A stretch of 64,000 nucleotides of DNA from Candidatus Thiosymbion ectosymbiont of Catanema sp. Cochon2018. Lineage in GTDB: Bacteria > Pseudomonadota > Gammaproteobacteria > Chromatiales > Chromatiaceae. The translations under genes and the position numbers were made by a program. Each line of letters begins with the position of its first letter. Within the stretch, counting starts at the first letter, position 1. This document shows, piece after piece, positions 47,877 to 56,271 of this stretch. The notes below the pieces were generated by a model. That model was given only the letters and a program-made list of their open reading frames with translations, was not told the origin of the DNA and did no database searches. The DNA is taken from positions 62,001 to 126,000 of the forward strand of contig WYCW01000004.1 of assembly GCA_011392765.1 (NCBI GenBank), read 5' to 3'.

Positions 47877-48287
47877 GTTTCTGCCTTCCCCCTGTGTCAG
47901 CGGGTGTCGCAAAAGGTGACACCCGATGCAATTTAGAGATGGAACATCATTTTCGGATGATGCAACCAATCGAAAATAGAGGAAACGGGAAATCGCGATA
48001 TTCCGTTTCCATACCACAATGGCCCACGGAAGGACTTTTGCGACACCCTCCTGTCAGGATAGATATCGTTTTTCCGGTATCGGGGTACTACAGATCAAAA
48101 TCAGGCATCTTTGGTGCGTCTCGTTTGTAATTGTCCAGCCTCCCACTGTTTTGCCATTCCTGGCACCCGGATTCCAGCCATCCCTGCCGGAATGACGGGG
48201 TGGAGTCTGAACGATTAATTTGCGTCCATCGGCGTTTATTTGCGGCAAAAAACAATTCCTACCGGTATGCCCTTTGCCGCTGATCGC
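47877..48287. other. intergenic region with hairpin words
   Basis: Contains GGGTGTCGCAAAAGGTGACACCC-type and TTTTGCGACACCCTCCTG words (47895-48060) related to the hairpin at 38623-38660. A CCTCCCACTGTTTTGCCATTCC/CGGAATGACGGGG word pair (48140-48200) is also found at 56071-56140, and a GCGTTTATTTGCGGC arm at 48228-48250. No gene recognised. Confidence 0.5.
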
Positions 48288-49694
48288 TCAATACCGATAG
48301 TAATCGGGTTTATAGGGTCCCTCGATCGGCACCCCAATGTAATCTGCTTGTCCCCGGTTCAGGATCGTCAGGGTAGCGCCGATCTTGCCGAGGTGTAGAC
48401 GGGCTACCTCCTCGTCCAGCTTCTTGGGCAGTACATAGACCCCGATCGGGTACTGGTCGGGATTGCCGAAGAGCTCCATCTGGGCCAGTACCTGGTTGGT
48501 AAAGCTGTTGGACATCACGAAGCTCGGATGACCCGTGGCGCAGCCCAGGTTCACGAGACGGCCCTTGGCGAGCAGGATGATGCGCTTGCCGTCGGGGAAG
48601 ATGATATGGTCCACCTGGGGCTTGATCTCCTCCCATTCATAGCCTTCGAGAGAGGCGACATCGATCTCGTTGTCGAAATGACCGATGTTGCAAACGATTG
48701 CCTGGTCTTTCATCGCCGCCATGTGGTCGTGGGTAACGACGTCCCGGTTGCCGGTGGCGGTGACGAAGATGTCCGCCCGGGGCGCCGCTTCTTCCATGGT
48801 GACTACCTTGAAGCCCTCCATGGACGCCTGCAGGGCACAGATGGGGTCGATCTCGGATACCCAAACGATCGCCCCCAGGCCGCGTAGGGATTGGGCGCAG
48901 CCCTTGCCGACGTCGCCGTAGCCGCAGACCATGGCGACCTTGCCGGCGATCATGACATCGGTGGCCCGCTTGATGCCGTCCACCAGGGATTCGCGACAGC
49001 CGTACAGGTTGTCGAATTTGGATTTGGTAACCGAGTCGTTCACGTTCATGCCCGGAAAGAGCAATGTGCCTTCCCGCGCCATCTCGTACAGGCGGTGCAC
49101 GCCGGTGGTGGTCTCCTCGGTGACGCCCCTGATCCCCGCGGCGATTCGCTGCCAGTAGCCCCCATCCCGCTCGAAGATACGCCGCAGGACGCCGAGCACC
49201 GCTGTCCACTCCTCGTTGTCGTCGGCGGTGGGTGCGGGCACGCTACCGGCCTTTTCGTATTCGACCCCCTTGTGGACCAGCAGGGTGGCGTCGCCGCCGT
49301 CGTCCAGGATCATATTGGGACCGCCGCCGTCGGGCCAGCTCAGGGCCTGCTCGGTGCACCACCAATATTCCTCCAGGGTCTCACCCTTCCAGGCATACAC
49401 CGGGGTCCCGGCGGCGGCGACGGCCGCGGCGGCATGATCCTGGGTCGAGAAGATATTGCAGGAGGCCCACCGGACCTGGGCACCGAGCTTGACCAGAGTC
49501 TCGATCAATACCGCGGTCTGGATGGTCATGTGTAGGCTGCCGGAGATGCGGGCACCGGCCAGGGGTTTCTGGGTCCCGTACTTCTCGCGCAGGGCCATGA
49601 GACCGGGCATCTCGGTCTCGGCAATGGCGATCTCCCTGCGGCCCCAGGCGGCCAGGGAGAGGTCGGCGACCTTATAGTCGGTATGCTCACTCAT
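48288..49694 (-). CDS. ahcY: adenosylhomocysteinase
   Basis: 468 residues. It hydrolyses S-adenosylhomocysteine to homocysteine and adenosine with bound NAD. Conserved blocks are [69 protein letters not shown] and the NAD loop [10 protein letters not shown]. The C-terminal KPDYYRY end is complete. The ATG at 49694 has GGAG 10 bases upstream. Expression is expected to be turned on by SAH through the riboswitch in its leader. metK lies further upstream on the same strand. Confidence 0.97.
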   Translation of the reverse strand: MSEHTDYKVADLSLAAWGRREIAIAETEMPGLMALREKYGTQKPLAGARISGSLHMTIQTAVLIETLVKLGAQVRWASCNIFSTQDHAAAAVAAAGTPVYAWKGETLEEYWWCTEQALSWPDGGGPNMILDDGGDATLLVHKGVEYEKAGSVPAPTADDNEEWTAVLGVLRRIFERDGGYWQRIAAGIRGVTEETTTGVHRLYEMAREGTLLFPGMNVNDSVTKSKFDNLYGCRESLVDGIKRATDVMIAGKVAMVCGYGDVGKGCAQSLRGLGAIVWVSEIDPICALQASMEGFKVVTMEEAAPRADIFVTATGNRDVVTHDHMAAMKDQAIVCNIGHFDNEIDVASLEGYEWEEIKPQVDHIIFPDGKRIILLAKGRLVNLGCATGHPSFVMSNSFTNQVLAQMELFGNPDQYPIGVYVLPKKLDEEVARLHLGKIGATLTILNRGQADYIGVPIEGPYKPDYYRY

Positions 49695-49720
49695 GGTAGT
49701 CAGCTCCAATGATTATCAGA

Positions 49721-49848
49721 GTGAGCGCCGTTGTTGAGATACCTCCTCACCGAGCCTGGCCCCCTACTGAATCGACATGTATGGTCGGGTTCGAGCACCC
49801 TAAAACCGATCGCCGATCGCGCAGCGGGGTTGCAGCGCTCCTCGGTGG
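49721..49848 (-). promoter_or_regulatory. SAH riboswitch in the ahcY leader
   Basis: Read on the minus strand the leader contains CCGAGGAGCGCTGCAAC, later CCAGGCTCGG, and near its 3' end CAACGGCGCTCAC. GAGCGC can pair with GCGCTC (P1) and CCGAG with CTCGG (P2), as in the SAH (ahcY-motif) riboswitch consensus. It ends 26 bases before the ahcY start codon. The class senses S-adenosylhomocysteine and activates genes for its recycling, which fits the gene exactly. Confidence 0.92.
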
Positions 49849-49867
49849 GGAGCATTTTGAATTCCTA

Positions 49868-49978
49868 GAGAAAACTACGAATCACGCGAATCGGCGCGAA
49901 TCCGATTCGCGGGGATTCGCGTGATTCGTAGTTTTTCCTCTGGTTTGCCGACTGGCAACGCTTAACTTAACGGCATCG
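49868..49978. repeat. family B element lacking its left end
   Basis: An AACTACGAATCACGCGAA and TTCGCGTGATTCGTAGTT palindrome is followed by CGCTTAACTTAACGGCAT. The corresponding CAATGCCATTAAG left end is absent. It abuts the metK stop codon (49981) and the upstream end of the riboswitch. Confidence 0.8.
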
Positions 49979-49980
49979 CG

Positions 49981-51150
49981 TTACAATCCGGCTGCATCGC
50001 GCAGCTCCTCCGCCTTATCGGTCCGCTCCCAGGTGAACTCGGGCTCTTCGCGCCCGAAGTGACCATAGGCGGCGGTCTTGCGGTAAATCGGCCGGAGCAG
50101 GTCGAGCATCCGGATAATAGAGTACGGGCGCAGGTCGAAGTGCTCGCGCACCAGGACCGCGATCCGGTCCTCGGGCAGCTTGGCGGTGCCGAAGGTCTCG
50201 ATGGTGATGGAGGTAGGTTCGGCCACGCCGATGGCGTAGGAGACCTGGATCTCGCAGCGTTCGGCGAGTCCCGCGGCGACGATATTTTTGGCCACATAGC
50301 GTCCGGCGTAGGCGGCGGAGCGATCGACCTTGGATGGGTCCTTGCCGGAGAATGCCCCACCGCCGTGGCGGGCCGAGCCGCCGTAGGTGTCGACGATGAT
50401 CTTGCGTCCGGTCAGGCCGCAGTCGCCTACCGGGCCGCCGATGACGAAGCTGCCGGTGGGGTTGATATGGAATTTGGTGTCGCCGTGGAGCCACTCCTCG
50501 GGCAGTATGGGCAGGATAATGTTCTCCATCACCGCCTCGCGCAGGTGCTGGTAGTCCACATCCGGATCGTGCTGGGTGGAGAGTACCACCGCATCTGCGG
50601 CGGAGACTTTGCCGTCCCGGTAGCGCAGGGTTACCTGGCTCTTGGCGTCGGGTCGCAACCAGGGCAACACATGGGACCGGCGCATCTCCGATTGGCGTTG
50701 CACCAGGCGATGGGCATAGGTGATCGGCGCCGGCATGAGCACGTCCGTTTCCCTGGTGGCGTAGCCAAACATCAGACCCTGATCGCCGGCGCCCTGTTCC
50801 TCCGGGTCGCTGCGGTCCACCCCCATTGCAATGTCCCCCGACTGTTTGCCGATGAGGGACATGACGGCGCAGGTCGAGCCGTCAAAACCCACGTCCGAAC
50901 TGTTGTAGCCGATGTCCGTCACCACGCGGCGGACCAGCTCGTCGAGGTCTATCCACGCATTGGTGGTAACCTCGCCGCCGACGATAACGGCTCCGGTCTT
51001 GACCATGGTCTCGCAGGCGACTCGTGCCTGCTCGGGATGTGGGTCCTGGGTCAGGATGGCGTCCAGCAGGGCGTCTGAAATCTGGTCCGCCACCTTATCG
51101 GGATGTCCCTCGGAAACGGATTCGGAAGTGAAGATGAAATCTCTTGCCAT
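49981..51150 (-). CDS. metK: S-adenosylmethionine synthetase
   Basis: 389 residues. It makes SAM from methionine and [24 protein letters not shown] at the N-terminus has the catalytic His (about H16). [13 protein letters not shown] and [19 protein letters not shown] are the two PROSITE-type signatures. The start ATG at 51150 follows from [15 protein letters not shown]. The open frame further upstream is not homologous. With ahcY and metF it forms the SAM-cycle cluster on the minus strand. Confidence 0.97.
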   Translation of the reverse strand: MARDFIFTSESVSEGHPDKVADQISDALLDAILTQDPHPEQARVACETMVKTGAVIVGGEVTTNAWIDLDELVRRVVTDIGYNSSDVGFDGSTCAVMSLIGKQSGDIAMGVDRSDPEEQGAGDQGLMFGYATRETDVLMPAPITYAHRLVQRQSEMRRSHVLPWLRPDAKSQVTLRYRDGKVSAADAVVLSTQHDPDVDYQHLREAVMENIILPILPEEWLHGDTKFHINPTGSFVIGGPVGDCGLTGRKIIVDTYGGSARHGGGAFSGKDPSKVDRSAAYAGRYVAKNIVAAGLAERCEIQVSYAIGVAEPTSITIETFGTAKLPEDRIAVLVREHFDLRPYSIIRMLDLLRPIYRKTAAYGHFGREEPEFTWERTDKAEELRDAAGL

Positions 51151-51297
51151 CGGTAGTGCGCCTATTGTCTCGTTAGGATTGTCCGGACCGGATCCTGGTC
51201 CGACCCGGTAATAATCCGTCAAGGGTCCCCGGAACCTGAGTAATAATAATCCCCGGTACCGGTTTTTCCTAGGAGTCTGTTTCGAGTCGGTGCAATA

Positions 51298-52215
51298 ATG
51301 CAGCTCATCCTTTCTCGCATCGGCTCGGCACTCCTGGTGGTCTTCGGTGTCTGCACCCTGGTGTTCCTGCTGATCCATCTGGTGCCCGGTGACCCGATCG
51401 AGGCCATGCTGGGGGAGAGCGCCCAACCGGCGGATCGGCAGGCGTTGCGCACGGCCCTGGGTCTCGATCGGCCGTTGGGCGAGCAGTATCTGCGTTATCT
51501 CGGCGGGCTGGTCCGTCTGGATCTGGGCCAATCATTCCAGTTTCAGCGCCCGGTGGCGGATCTGCTCGCCGAACGTATCCCGGCGACCCTGGAGCTAGCC
51601 GGGACCGCTCTGGCGCTGGCCTTGGTGGTAGCAGTTCCGCTCGGGGTGCTGGCGGCACGCAACCGGGGTGGGGTACTCGACTCTGGGGCCATGGGTCTGT
51701 CCCTGCTCGGTATCTCCATCCCCAATTTCTGGCTCGGGCCCTTGCTGATCCTGGTTTTTTCACTGGGGCTCGGTTGGACCCCGGTGAGCGGGCGGGACGG
51801 CCCGGTGAGCCTGATCCTGCCCGCCGTCACGCTGGGATCGGGGCTGGCGGCGGTCCTGGCGCGCATGGTGCGCGGCAGTGTGCTGGAGGTGTTGGGGGAG
51901 GACTATGTCCGCACCGCCCGCGCCAAGGGGTTGTCCGAGGCCGCCGTGATCCGACACCACGCCCTGCGCAATGCCTGGTTGCCGGTACTGACCCTGGTCG
52001 GCCTGCAGCTGGGGGGACTGCTCGGGGGGGCGGTGATTACGGAGACCGTCTTCGCCTGGCCGGGGGTCGGCAGTCTGCTGGTGGAGGCCATCCGGAACCG
52101 GGACTACCCGGTGGTTCAGGCCAGTGTGCTGCTGGTCAGCCTGGCGTATGTGCTGGTGAACACCCTGACGGATCTGGTCTACGTCTGGGTGGACCCCCGG
52201 ATTCGGCTGGCCTGA
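51298..52215 (+). CDS. ABC transporter permease, DppB/OppB/GsiC type
   Basis: 305 residues with six membrane helices. The N-terminus [39 protein letters not shown] and the [30 protein letters not shown] coupling loop (EAA motif) are those of the first permease of peptide/nickel ABC transporters. It overlaps the second permease by one base. No substrate-binding protein or ATPase gene is adjacent, so the partners are elsewhere or lost. The substrate (dipeptide, nickel, glutathione) cannot be told. Confidence 0.9.
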   Translation: MQLILSRIGSALLVVFGVCTLVFLLIHLVPGDPIEAMLGESAQPADRQALRTALGLDRPLGEQYLRYLGGLVRLDLGQSFQFQRPVADLLAERIPATLELAGTALALALVVAVPLGVLAARNRGGVLDSGAMGLSLLGISIPNFWLGPLLILVFSLGLGWTPVSGRDGPVSLILPAVTLGSGLAAVLARMVRGSVLEVLGEDYVRTARAKGLSEAAVIRHHALRNAWLPVLTLVGLQLGGLLGGAVITETVFAWPGVGSLLVEAIRNRDYPVVQASVLLVSLAYVLVNTLTDLVYVWVDPRIRLA

Positions 52216-53021
52216 TGCGGAGACCGGGCATCTGGTTCGCGGTCGCTCCCCTGCTGGTGTGGGCACTGATTGCCCTGGCCTGTCCCTGGTTGCCGCTCGC
52301 GCCCGATCGTATCGATCTGTCCGGGATCCTGGCACCACCGACGCCGGATGCACCGCTCGGCAAGGATGACCTGGGGCGGCCGGTATTGGACCGGCTCCTG
52401 ATCGGCGCCCGCACCTCGTTCGCCGTCGGGCTGGGGGTGGTGGCCCTGTCCACGGTCCTGGGGGCCCTGATAGGCGGAATGGCGGCCCTGGCCGGGGGCT
52501 GGGTGGACTTGACGCTGGTCCGGATCATCGATGTCTTTCTGGCCTTTCCCGGTATCCTCCTCGCCATCGCCCTGGCGGGCATCCTGGGACCGGGGATCGA
52601 CAATGTGATCGTCGCCTTGGCCGCCGTGGGCTGGGTCGGCCAAGCACGTCTGGCACGCTCCCAGATCCTGTCTCTGAAACAGCGCGACCATGTGGTCGCG
52701 GCCCGTGCCCTGGGGGCGGGGTCCGGCCGGGTCTTGCTGCGACACCTGTTGCCCCTGGCGGTGGCGCCCCTGATCGTGGAGGCGACCTTCGGCATTGCCG
52801 GGGCCGTGATCGCTGAAGCGGGCCTCTCCTTCCTCGGGCTCGGGGTGCAACCGCCCCAGGCATCCTGGGGCAGCATGATCCGAGACGGCGTGGGTTATAT
52901 GCTGGTGGCACCCCACCTGGTCCTGGCTCCGGGACTTGCGATCCTCTCCGTGGTGTTGTTCGTCAACCTGGCGGGGGATGGCCTGCGGGATCGGCTGGAT
53001 GTCCGTTCGGCCCGGCGTTGA
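52215..53021 (+). CDS. ABC transporter permease, DppC/OppC type
   Basis: 268 residues, about six membrane helices. The N-terminal PTPDAPLGKDDLGRPVLDRLLIGARTSF is the HPLGTDxxGRD-type motif of second permeases. The coupling loop is KQRDHVVAARALGAGSGRVLLRHLLP. The ATG at 52215 shares its first base with the TGA of the preceding gene (TGATG), indicating coupling. An alternative frame start at 51774 has no homology. It forms a heterodimer with the upstream permease. Confidence 0.9.
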   Translation: MRRPGIWFAVAPLLVWALIALACPWLPLAPDRIDLSGILAPPTPDAPLGKDDLGRPVLDRLLIGARTSFAVGLGVVALSTVLGALIGGMAALAGGWVDLTLVRIIDVFLAFPGILLAIALAGILGPGIDNVIVALAAVGWVGQARLARSQILSLKQRDHVVAARALGAGSGRVLLRHLLPLAVAPLIVEATFGIAGAVIAEAGLSFLGLGVQPPQASWGSMIRDGVGYMLVAPHLVLAPGLAILSVVLFVNLAGDGLRDRLDVRSARR

Positions 53022-53129
53022 GGAGATTTGTCGTTTTCCGGTCGCCGACTGCCGGCAGTGTGGAACGACCGATCATCCGCTGTTAGCCGGCTGAACTACA
53101 AACAGCACATGACGTGCTACACTTGGCTC

Positions 53130-53418
53130 ATGAAACCGATCTCGTGGAATCCGGAGAAGAACGCCCTCCTGAAAGCTCAAAGAGGGGTTGCTTTTGAAGA
53201 TGTCGTGTTCCACATCATGGCCGGCGGTATTCTCGATACAATCGATCATCCTAATCAAACATTAATTGCAAGCATCGGTAGTGTCGTAACTCTGTTGTTT
53301 CCGAGATGTAAGGTATTGATTAGCATTTCTATTTGAACCCCGAGAAACAAAGTTGGAACACTACCCAAACATCCTTCACAAGTATGTTGAAGGCCGGTTA
53401 CATGAAAACGGTGGCTAA
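53130..53418 (+). pseudogene. collapsed BrnT/BrnA-like toxin-antitoxin remnant
   Basis: The frame from the ATG at 53130 reads KPISWNPEKNALLKAQRGVAFEDVVFHI, the N-terminal half of a BrnT-like toxin similar to the one at 37072-37341. At HPN it passes directly into QTLIASI, which resembles the YQTLIASI segment of BrnA antitoxins. After about 95 unrelated bases another frame gives NILHKYVEGRLHENGG and a stop at 53418, the antitoxin C-terminus. The toxin C-terminus and antitoxin N-terminus are deleted. Confidence 0.7.
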
Positions 53419-53440
53419 CACGGCGCTTCAGCCGACGCCG
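53413..53440 (+). other. attC-like half site
   Basis: GGCTAACACGG followed by CGCTTCAGCCGACGCCG matches the left half of an integron attC site (RYYYAAC box, then a CAGCCGAC-type stretch), beginning at the antitoxin remnant's stop codon as in cassettes. No complementary GTTRRRY half is found downstream. The call rests on similarity to the second half site at 55181-55209. Confidence 0.35.
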
Positions 53441-53512
53441 AAGTGGCAGATGAAACCACGTAATTTAGAACTGGTCTATAATTGTGCTGCTGAAGAAGGT
53501 GGCTAAGCCAAA
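53441..53512 (+). promoter_or_regulatory. possible promoter of the three-gene operon
   Basis: A TATAAT hexamer at 53477-53482 lies 31 bases before the GTG start. No good -35 hexamer is seen at the expected spacing. AAGGTGG about 10 bases before the GTG is the likely ribosome binding site. Confidence 0.35.
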
Positions 53513-54265
53513 GTGAAAATTTCAAGCTTTCAAGTCGTTACCGCGTTTGATGCAGATAGATCAATACTTTTGTCTCTTGGTCCTGCCCTGAAAAGTATTG
53601 AACAGAGAACTGGCGCAAAACTATTTCAAGTAAATGCACCCGAAGACGCACCACCGTCTCTACCAAGGTTGATTATACGGCTCAAAGATGGAACCACCTT
53701 AAACGTTTGCCAAGATCGACTTGATCTCACTTTGCCTCCGCCAGCGCATGTTTCCAGTAACCTTACAGAGAGTGCCACATATCTCCGTCGCATTTTTTCA
53801 ATGATGATTGAACCTTTATTGGATCAAATGCCCAGTTATGACTGGCTAGGCGTTGTTATAAACCTCGAGTACAAAGAAGATCCGTTGAACAGTGTTTCTT
53901 CGGCGGAAGCTGTTTATCCGGCTTTTAAAATAATTACAAATTTAGATGTAGACAAAGATTCTTTTCGTTCATTTAGAATGCAGTTTGGGTATGAAGAAAG
54001 CGGGCTTTTTTACACGATAGCAATTGATAGTTTTGAGGAAAGAGAAGTTAGCGTGCCCGTCAAGACGAAAGGAGGCGGCATCGTGAAAATTGATGCCTCT
54101 GAGTTTCCTCTCAAATCATGTGGTGTATCCATCTCCCATGACGTGAACAATCGACCAGGATCCAAAACCGAAGTAAAAGAAGATTTCAAAAAAATACTTA
54201 ATAGTCAAATGCGTGCAATCAAAGAATTACCAAATCGCCTACAACTCACATCGGTGCTGGCATGA
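53513..54265 (+). CDS. unknown protein A of a three-gene accessory operon
   Basis: 250 residues, not recognised. A soluble alpha/beta protein with no signal or membrane helix. The first half has LPRLIIRLKDGTTLNVCQDRLDL, a beta-hairpin-like stretch followed by ATYLRRIFSMMIEPLLDQ. This layout is faintly like the TIGR04255 sporadically distributed family, but I cannot confirm that. The second half alternates strands and charged loops (FEEREVSVPVKTKGGGIVKI). The start is GTG at 53513. The gene overlaps the next by four bases. Composition is clearly AT-richer than dppBC-like genes before it. Confidence 0.7.
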   Translation: MKISSFQVVTAFDADRSILLSLGPALKSIEQRTGAKLFQVNAPEDAPPSLPRLIIRLKDGTTLNVCQDRLDLTLPPPAHVSSNLTESATYLRRIFSMMIEPLLDQMPSYDWLGVVINLEYKEDPLNSVSSAEAVYPAFKIITNLDVDKDSFRSFRMQFGYEESGLFYTIAIDSFEEREVSVPVKTKGGGIVKIDASEFPLKSCGVSISHDVNNRPGSKTEVKEDFKKILNSQMRAIKELPNRLQLTSVLA

Positions 54266-54615
54266 ATACTGCGAAAAAATGCGTCACTCAAGAGACTGGT
54301 AGCACTAATATGTTACCATTTCCCTCATTAGCTGGACGATTTACCGGTTCTTCAGATGCCATCGGGCGCTTGCTTCTAGATGGAGAGGTCAACGACGACC
54401 AGCTTAAGATGTGGATAGAGTCAGCCGTAATGCAGGCTTACCTGTCCACGAAAACTGAAATGTTGGGAGAGCACGATGGTCCTTTTGATCCTATTTATAT
54501 TGCGGCACTTCGACCTGACTCTGTGGATAGTTTAGCTGTCGCAGCTTTAGAACAGTTTCAAAGTATAGAAGACAAATCTATGGAGATTTTCCTTGATGAC
54601 GGATTGGATGATTAA
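54262..54615 (+). CDS. unknown protein B of a three-gene accessory operon
   Basis: 117 residues, acidic (C-terminus EIFLDDGLDD), not recognised. GEVNDDQLKMWIESAVMQAYL and DSVDSLAVAALEQFQSIEDKS look like two amphipathic helices. Its start overlaps the stop of gene A (ATGA) and only two bases separate its stop from gene C, so it is tightly coupled to both. Small acidic middle genes often act as inhibitors or adaptors of a partner, which is inference only. Confidence 0.7.
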   Translation: MNTAKKCVTQETGSTNMLPFPSLAGRFTGSSDAIGRLLLDGEVNDDQLKMWIESAVMQAYLSTKTEMLGEHDGPFDPIYIAALRPDSVDSLAVAALEQFQSIEDKSMEIFLDDGLDD

Positions 54616-54617
54616 AC

Positions 54618-55172
54618 ATGTATATTGATAACGGAGAACTGGCTCCCGCTTTGAGACAAGGAGACATTATCTCCTCAGTTCATATTCTGGGCGCGATTAA
54701 TCTGAAAACCGTCCAGTATGCAGCTACTTCGGATGCGATTGGCAAGTCTAGTTACCAGTCGTGGCAAGTTCCAAAACCACCCGAATTCCTCGACGCAATG
54801 GTGCTTTCTCACAGCTGTGAAATCGCACTAAAAAACAAAGTCAAACTTACAAGCATAATTCTTGCTCCCATTCGTGACATTCACACCGCTACTTCGCAGG
54901 AACGTATTGAAGAGCTTATTGCAAGTAACTTAATCGACAAAGAAGAGCCACGCGCGAGTTATCTGAAGTATTTCTATCTCGAACCTAATGTACAATTTCA
55001 ATTTGAGCGTGGAGCAGTTGTTGATTTCTCCAAGTGCTTTAGTGTGCGAAAGCAGGCTTACGATATGCTCTTAAAGAAGAAGGTTGCAGAACTTCAGGAA
55101 GAAATTAGATTAAGCATGGCACTGAAACTCTCACTGTATTTTTACCGCGCCCAGGAACCTCGTGCTACCTGA
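54618..55172 (+). CDS. unknown protein C of a three-gene accessory operon
   Basis: 184 residues, not recognised. The N-terminus ALRQGDIISSVHILGAINL is followed by a conserved-looking DAMVLSHSCEIALKNKVKL motif with neighbouring Ser, His and Cys that could form an active or metal site, then IILAPIRDI. The C-terminal part is a long charged helix (RKQAYDMLLKKKVAELQEEIRLSMALKLSLYFYR). GDI-x-VLSHSCEI proteins occur, to my knowledge, in scattered bacterial islands without a known role. The stop at 55172 is followed within 9 bases by an attC-like word. Confidence 0.7.
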   Translation: MYIDNGELAPALRQGDIISSVHILGAINLKTVQYAATSDAIGKSSYQSWQVPKPPEFLDAMVLSHSCEIALKNKVKLTSIILAPIRDIHTATSQERIEELIASNLIDKEEPRASYLKYFYLEPNVQFQFERGAVVDFSKCFSVRKQAYDMLLKKKVAELQEEIRLSMALKLSLYFYRAQEPRAT

Positions 55173-55522
55173 ATGGTAACGCCCAACAAAAGCCTGCAGC
55201 CGCTCGGCGAGGTCATCACCGAGTTCCGGCTCTGTGGCATTAGGAGCATTCGTGGATGTCCCCCATCTCATCACTGTATTTCCGCCAGCGGTTGAGGTTA
55301 ACGATAGCCGGCGATTGAGTCACAGCGGCAGATTGTCGTTGCTGCGTTCGATCGCTTCGGCGGTCTTGATGACGAGATATTCTGCGGGATCAGTGCCGAA
55401 GCCAGCCGCCAAAGCCCCTCTCCGTAACTTCAGGTATCCTTAACTTCCAGATAAGATCCCTGATCGGACAGCCGGGAGGGGATCTCTCCGGCCTCCATCA
55501 CGCAGTGCAGGCTCCGCAGCCA
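55173..55522. other. attC-like half site and decayed sequence downstream of the operon
   Basis: GCCCAACAAAAGCCTGCAGCC at 55181, then GCTCGGCG, resembles the left half of an attC site and the word at 53413-53440. Beyond it a minus-strand frame around 55320-55430 reads FGTDPAEYLVIKTAEAIERS before a stop, probably an antitoxin-like remnant without a start. Nothing else is recognised up to the rnfD fragment. Confidence 0.35.
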
Positions 55523-55664
55523 TGAACGAGGTTGAGTTGAAGCCCAAGGACCCCAAGCTGCTGGTCCGGCCAGCGCCCCTGCTCAAGCAGCCTCTGACCA
55601 CCCCCAAGGCCATGGGCGATGTGGCGCTCACCCCTGGCGCCGGCGACCCTGGCCGGGGTCTGGG
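55523..55664 (+). pseudogene. 5' fragment of rnfD
   Basis: The first 45 or so codons (NEVELKPKDPKLLVRPAPLL, then KQPLTTPKAMGDVAL) and the preceding GCTCCGCAGCC match the start of the intact rnfD at 62683, with about 95 percent identity by eye. A one-base change near GCTCACCCCTGGCG shifts the frame, and the fragment is cut by a family B element at 55665. The 7.1 kb between fragment and intact gene (family B, family C, two transposases, ABC operon) is therefore bracketed by a direct repeat. Confidence 0.9.
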
Positions 55665-55884
55665 GCAATGCCATTAAGTTAGTCGTAGTGTTGGGCACGC
55701 CCACCGTCCACAGATGCGGTTCGCGCCTGGCGGTGGTGCAGTCCGGAAAGGACAACACACGCTCACCGCATCCTACGGGCTTTGCCCAACCTACGAAGCG
55801 CGCGAATCAATCCGCGAGGATTCGTGTGATTTGTGAGGTTTCCTCTCTTTTGCTGGCCGGTAACGCTTAACTTAATGGCATTGG
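55665..55884. repeat. MITE-like element, family B, enlarged copy
   Basis: CAATGCCATTAAGTTAGTC at the left and CGCTTAACTTAATGGCATTG at the right. Half of the usual CACGCGAATC palindrome is replaced by a GTTGGGCACGCC - GATGCGGTTCGCG - TTTGCCCAACCTAC block (55688-55796), so one palindrome has been inserted into or swapped for another. Confidence 0.8.
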
Positions 55885-55911
55885 GGTCTGGGGTAGGGGT
55901 AAACTTTATAG

Positions 55912-56032
55912 AGTCTGGCTAAAAACTAACACATTGATTTTAAATCGGTAGCTTACCCGTAAAAGCTGGGTTTCGTTCCTCAACCCAGCCTACCGCCTAC
56001 TATGACCTATAACCCTTTTTTAGACAGCCTAT
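55912..56032. repeat. MITE-like element, family C
   Basis: A degenerate GAGTCTGGCTAAAAACTAAC end at the left and CTTTTTTAGACAGCCTAT at the right around a GTAAAAGCTGGGTTTCG/AACCCAGCCTACC interior. Orientation is inverted relative to the copy at 62124. After it, 56036-56271 carries a CTCCCACTGCTTCTGCCG word, like that at 48140, and the transposase ribosome binding site. Confidence 0.7.
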
Positions 56033-56271
56033 TAAGTGGTGATAGGCCACCCAGCGGCCCGATAATCGTTCAGACTCCCACTGCTTCTGCCGTCCTTGGC
56101 GTCTGGATTCCGGTACTCCCTGCCAGAATGACGAGGTGGGACCTGACACCTACCATCTTGACACCCCCTTGGGCAGGGCAAACGCATCAGAAGATTACGA
56201 TATACTTCTAAAGAAAGCATGCTATAACCTCCGCAACCTGCTGCTGAAGCAATGTTACGGAGGTTCAAGAG

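Noticed and set aside
47877-48017. N-terminal extension of the 269-residue protein
   Set aside because: It would be encoded by a hairpin repeat and lacks a binding site. GTG at 47876 has a strong one.
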